From Bradysia coprophila (Eukaryota; Arthropoda; Insecta; Diptera; Sciaridae): DNA of 64,000 bases. Positions 62,401 through 64,000 of this stretch are shown here, piece after piece. Each line of letters opens with the position of its first letter. Position 1 is the first letter of the stretch. Below the pieces are notes generated by a model. The model was not told where the DNA came from. It saw nothing but the letters and a program-made list of their open reading frames with translations, and made no database searches. The stretch spans positions 5,938,584 to 6,002,583 of the forward strand of contig NW_023503616.1 of the NCBI RefSeq assembly GCF_014529535.1. The letters run 5' to 3'. The translations under genes and the position numbers were made by a program.

Positions 62401-62877
62401 AACTTCAGATTCGACCGATTGACTATTTCTTCGTACCTCCGGTGTATCAACCTCCAAACGGACAAGGACCGATTGCAAATTTGATACATAGGCTTGGATA
62501 CAAAATTTCAAATACTGCAGATTTCTTAGCCGAAATGCTTAGAGGCACGGTCAAGGTAATTGCATCTATTAACAGAAACAGAGTATCATAGAAAACGTTC
62601 CATCAATAAATTTAATTTTGATAATTTTTATAATCAATTAATTATCTCATTTTGATTGTTGTTGTTTGTTTGTTTTCGCGTGATTGAGTTTATTTGTATT
62701 AGAAAATAGCTTGCATTTTATTATCGATTAAGTGAACATTTTTAGGATGTAACAGTCCAGCGTGCACGTTGACTCTATCATCATTCTTGTTATTTATTTT
62801 TTTAATCAAAAATTTACTCCACTAAAAATTTATAATTTGAATATTTTTTTCTCTTCTCTTTTTAGACTTTTACATAA
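47415..62877 (+). CDS. Long-tailed chemosensory protein (CSP/OS-D family) gene 3, eight coding exons
   Basis: The predicted join is 47415-47503, 51472-51584, 59120-59335, 59394-59467, 59545-59694, 59754-59990, 62409-62555 and 62866-62877, giving 345 residues. Every junction is GT-AG and phases agree throughout. Residues 1-20 (MHRIFTVIGTILVYTKYAYC) form a signal peptide. The CSP core starts RYNNLDIDTILNSDRL; Cys52, Cys59, Cys78 and Cys81 fit C-X6-C-X18-C-X2-C. The second intron sits one base after the Lys codon of ELK, the conserved CSP site. After the core (about residue 135) comes a ~150-residue Pro/Thr/Ser/Gln-rich region, then a well-structured block (RPIDYFFVPPVYQPPNGQG to LAEMLRGTVK, exon 7) and a three-residue last exon. 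Typical CSPs are near 110-130 residues. The core exons are certain in my view; the tail exons are inferred from splice signals and open phase. Confidence 0.82.
47504..51471 (+). other. Intron 1 of CSP gene 3
   Basis: A 3968-base AT-rich intron with donor AAG|GTAAGC. It holds one possible alternative first exon at 48355-48410. Nothing else is recognised. Confidence 0.7.
48355..48410 (+). CDS. Possible alternative first exon of CSP gene 3
   Basis: An ATG in the context AAAAATG opens 18 codons (MSQALFGHLKISTELLVE) plus two bases, then GAGAG|GTCAGTGA, a usable donor. The phase equals that of the main first exon, so it could join the second exon in frame. The product would have no signal peptide. 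A TATATAAAA-like box at about 48309 lies upstream. It could be chance. Confidence 0.25.
51585..59119 (+). other. Intron 2 of CSP gene 3
   Basis: A 7.5-kb AT-rich intron. Apart from the dispersed repeat at 58130-58256 and a hairpin AATTTGATATTTC/GAAATATCAAATT near 57427-57465, I see nothing. Open frames such as 53565-53828 are unconvincing. Confidence 0.6.
58130..58256. repeat. Dispersed repeat, copy 2 (first copy at 23632-23780)
   Basis: It shares ordered blocks with copy 1, including ACACACGAAAACTAGACTTT and CTTTTGAAACCTAAACCAAT. It lies inside intron 2 of CSP gene 3. Confidence 0.75.
59991..62408 (+). other. Intron 6 of CSP gene 3
   Basis: A 2.4-kb intron between the Ser/Thr/Pro exon 6 and exon 7 (acceptor CCAACTTCAG). 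It contains the hAT-type element at 60463-60988 and otherwise AT-rich sequence. Confidence 0.6.
60455..60996. mobile_element. hAT-type foldback MITE, 526 bp, with perfect 8-bp target duplication
   Basis: AACGAAGC lies at 60455-60462 and 60989-60996. The element 60463-60988 begins TAAGGCTCGAAACGGGT and ends with the inverse, CCCGTTCCGAGCCTTA. The 8-bp duplication and TAAGG tips suggest hAT-type transposition. The whole interior is a foldback: the left half repeats ACCCGAACCTGA-like words, the right half the complement GGTTCGGGT, with a symmetric centre near 60715. It has no coding capacity. Confidence 0.92.
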
Positions 62878-64000
62878 AATAGAAAATTTGCCGTTTTAGG
62901 CTTATTATAGAAAATATTCTTCTCTATGATGCAAAATCTTAATCTCAATTGCTTTATAAATGTGTGTTAATCAAATGAATTTAAGTTGTAAAACAACTTA
63001 ATTCCATTTCTACCCTCATAATCTTCATCAAGCCATCTACTTCCTGCTATATACTACCATACATCAATCTGTACACTTATTACTTATTATTATAACGAGA
63101 TAAATCTACGGCAGCATGTATCTGTCGCGTCGAAATTCTAAAAGAAAAAATACATGGAAATTATTGGGTGATATTTTGATAAGAGCAAAAAAAACGAAGC
63201 GAAAATTTACTCGTACTAAGATAAATAAATCTACGATTATAAGCTTATTGATTTAAGAAATTACAAAATTATTTTTTTCTTTAAAATTGTTATTACGTCT
63301 GATATATGAATAGAGTTTAGAAAAAATGATGGAAAATAATGGAAAATAGTAAAAAAAATAAAGTAAAACAAATCTCAAATGACAAAATTAACCGAATTTT
63401 CGTTTTATTTTTCGTTACATTCTTTCGATTGGCGTGTAGGCACTACATAATACGGAATATGACACGACCCATCACACCAATAAGAAGAAGTCGATAAAGG
63501 ATATGAGACTGGACCATCAATTAAATCGAAAATTGAAGAAGACAAAACGATACCGTACAGATGTGACACAAAACACAAGGACAATCTTTTAAGTGGACAT
63601 CAGAAAATGACAATAATTTATTTTAGAATTTATAGTTTAAAATTAGAACTTTTCTTAGATTTAAACAACTTTATGGACTATTATTTATGTGACTGAACGA
63701 ACTTTTTTTTTGTAAATGAAATAAACTTTTAAGTGACAAATACGTGTATAACGAGACTTATAATACAGAAAGCATACCCATTATCATGCAAAGACAAATA
63801 AGTCATCTAGCTGGACCTTTAATAGTAAAATGTATGTCCAAACCGACGAAGTACAAGATTTTCAATCGAAATTTTGAAAAGACTTAAATCAAAAGAAAAC
63901 AATTGACTCAGTTTGTGTTTATCGGTATGATGAGCAATGCATAAGGTAGGTAAAAACTACTAAGGCAAGTATTGAAATATTTTTGATCAACCTGTTGCAT
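62878..64000. other. 3' UTR of CSP gene 3 and flanking DNA
   Basis: No further gene is seen. AATAAA candidates lie at 63357-63362 and 63720-63725, so the 3' UTR may be about 0.5-0.9 kb. Confidence 0.45.

Overview
This window comes from an AT-rich animal genome, almost certainly an insect and probably a fly of the mosquito/gnat grade. The evidence is three chemosensory-protein (CSP/OS-D) genes, a family found only in arthropods, together with insect-style core promoters, short GT-AG introns, AATAAA signals and many small inverted-repeat transposons. I cannot fix the genus from sequence alone. No viral genes, CRISPR arrays or bacterial genes were seen.

Layout. 1-2822 (+): the 3' part of Integrator subunit 1, entering from the left edge. 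3391-9222: intergenic DNA built largely of inverted-repeat elements, one nested inside an older one and one with a perfect 8-bp target duplication. 11206-14970 (+): CSP gene 1, with a TATA/Inr promoter, a non-coding first exon, a 3-kb 5'-UTR intron carrying a hAT-type element, and one coding exon. 20711-21474 (+): CSP gene 2, split by two 60-bp introns. 22692-23156 (+): a two-exon gene for a 70-residue secreted orphan protein. 25149-29406 (+): complete Drosha, 8 exons, 1278 residues. 31053-31610: a CpG-rich foldback array of palindromes. 33348-35714 (-): CNNM/unextended-type metal transporter, two exons, 769 residues. 35.7-47.4 kb: gene-poor, with several palindromic elements. 47415-62877 (+): CSP gene 3, which I reconstruct as eight coding exons giving a 345-residue CSP with a long Pro/Thr/Ser-rich tail. 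One of its introns holds a second hAT-type element.

How the genes relate. Integrator subunit 1 and Drosha are nuclear RNA-processing housekeeping genes, and CNNM/uex is a membrane metal transporter. I see no functional link between these three beyond proximity. The CSP genes form a dispersed cluster on one strand and show successive states of the family's conserved intron: lost in gene 1, kept plus an extra one in gene 2, kept with large introns in gene 3.

The most unusual items are the palindrome array at 31053-31610, the long-tailed CSP 3 with a possible alternative first exon at 48355-48410, and a set of foldback elements whose interiors are arrays of short GC-rich motifs. Exon structures were assembled by hand from splice signals, reading phase and family knowledge. 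No transcript data or database search was available.
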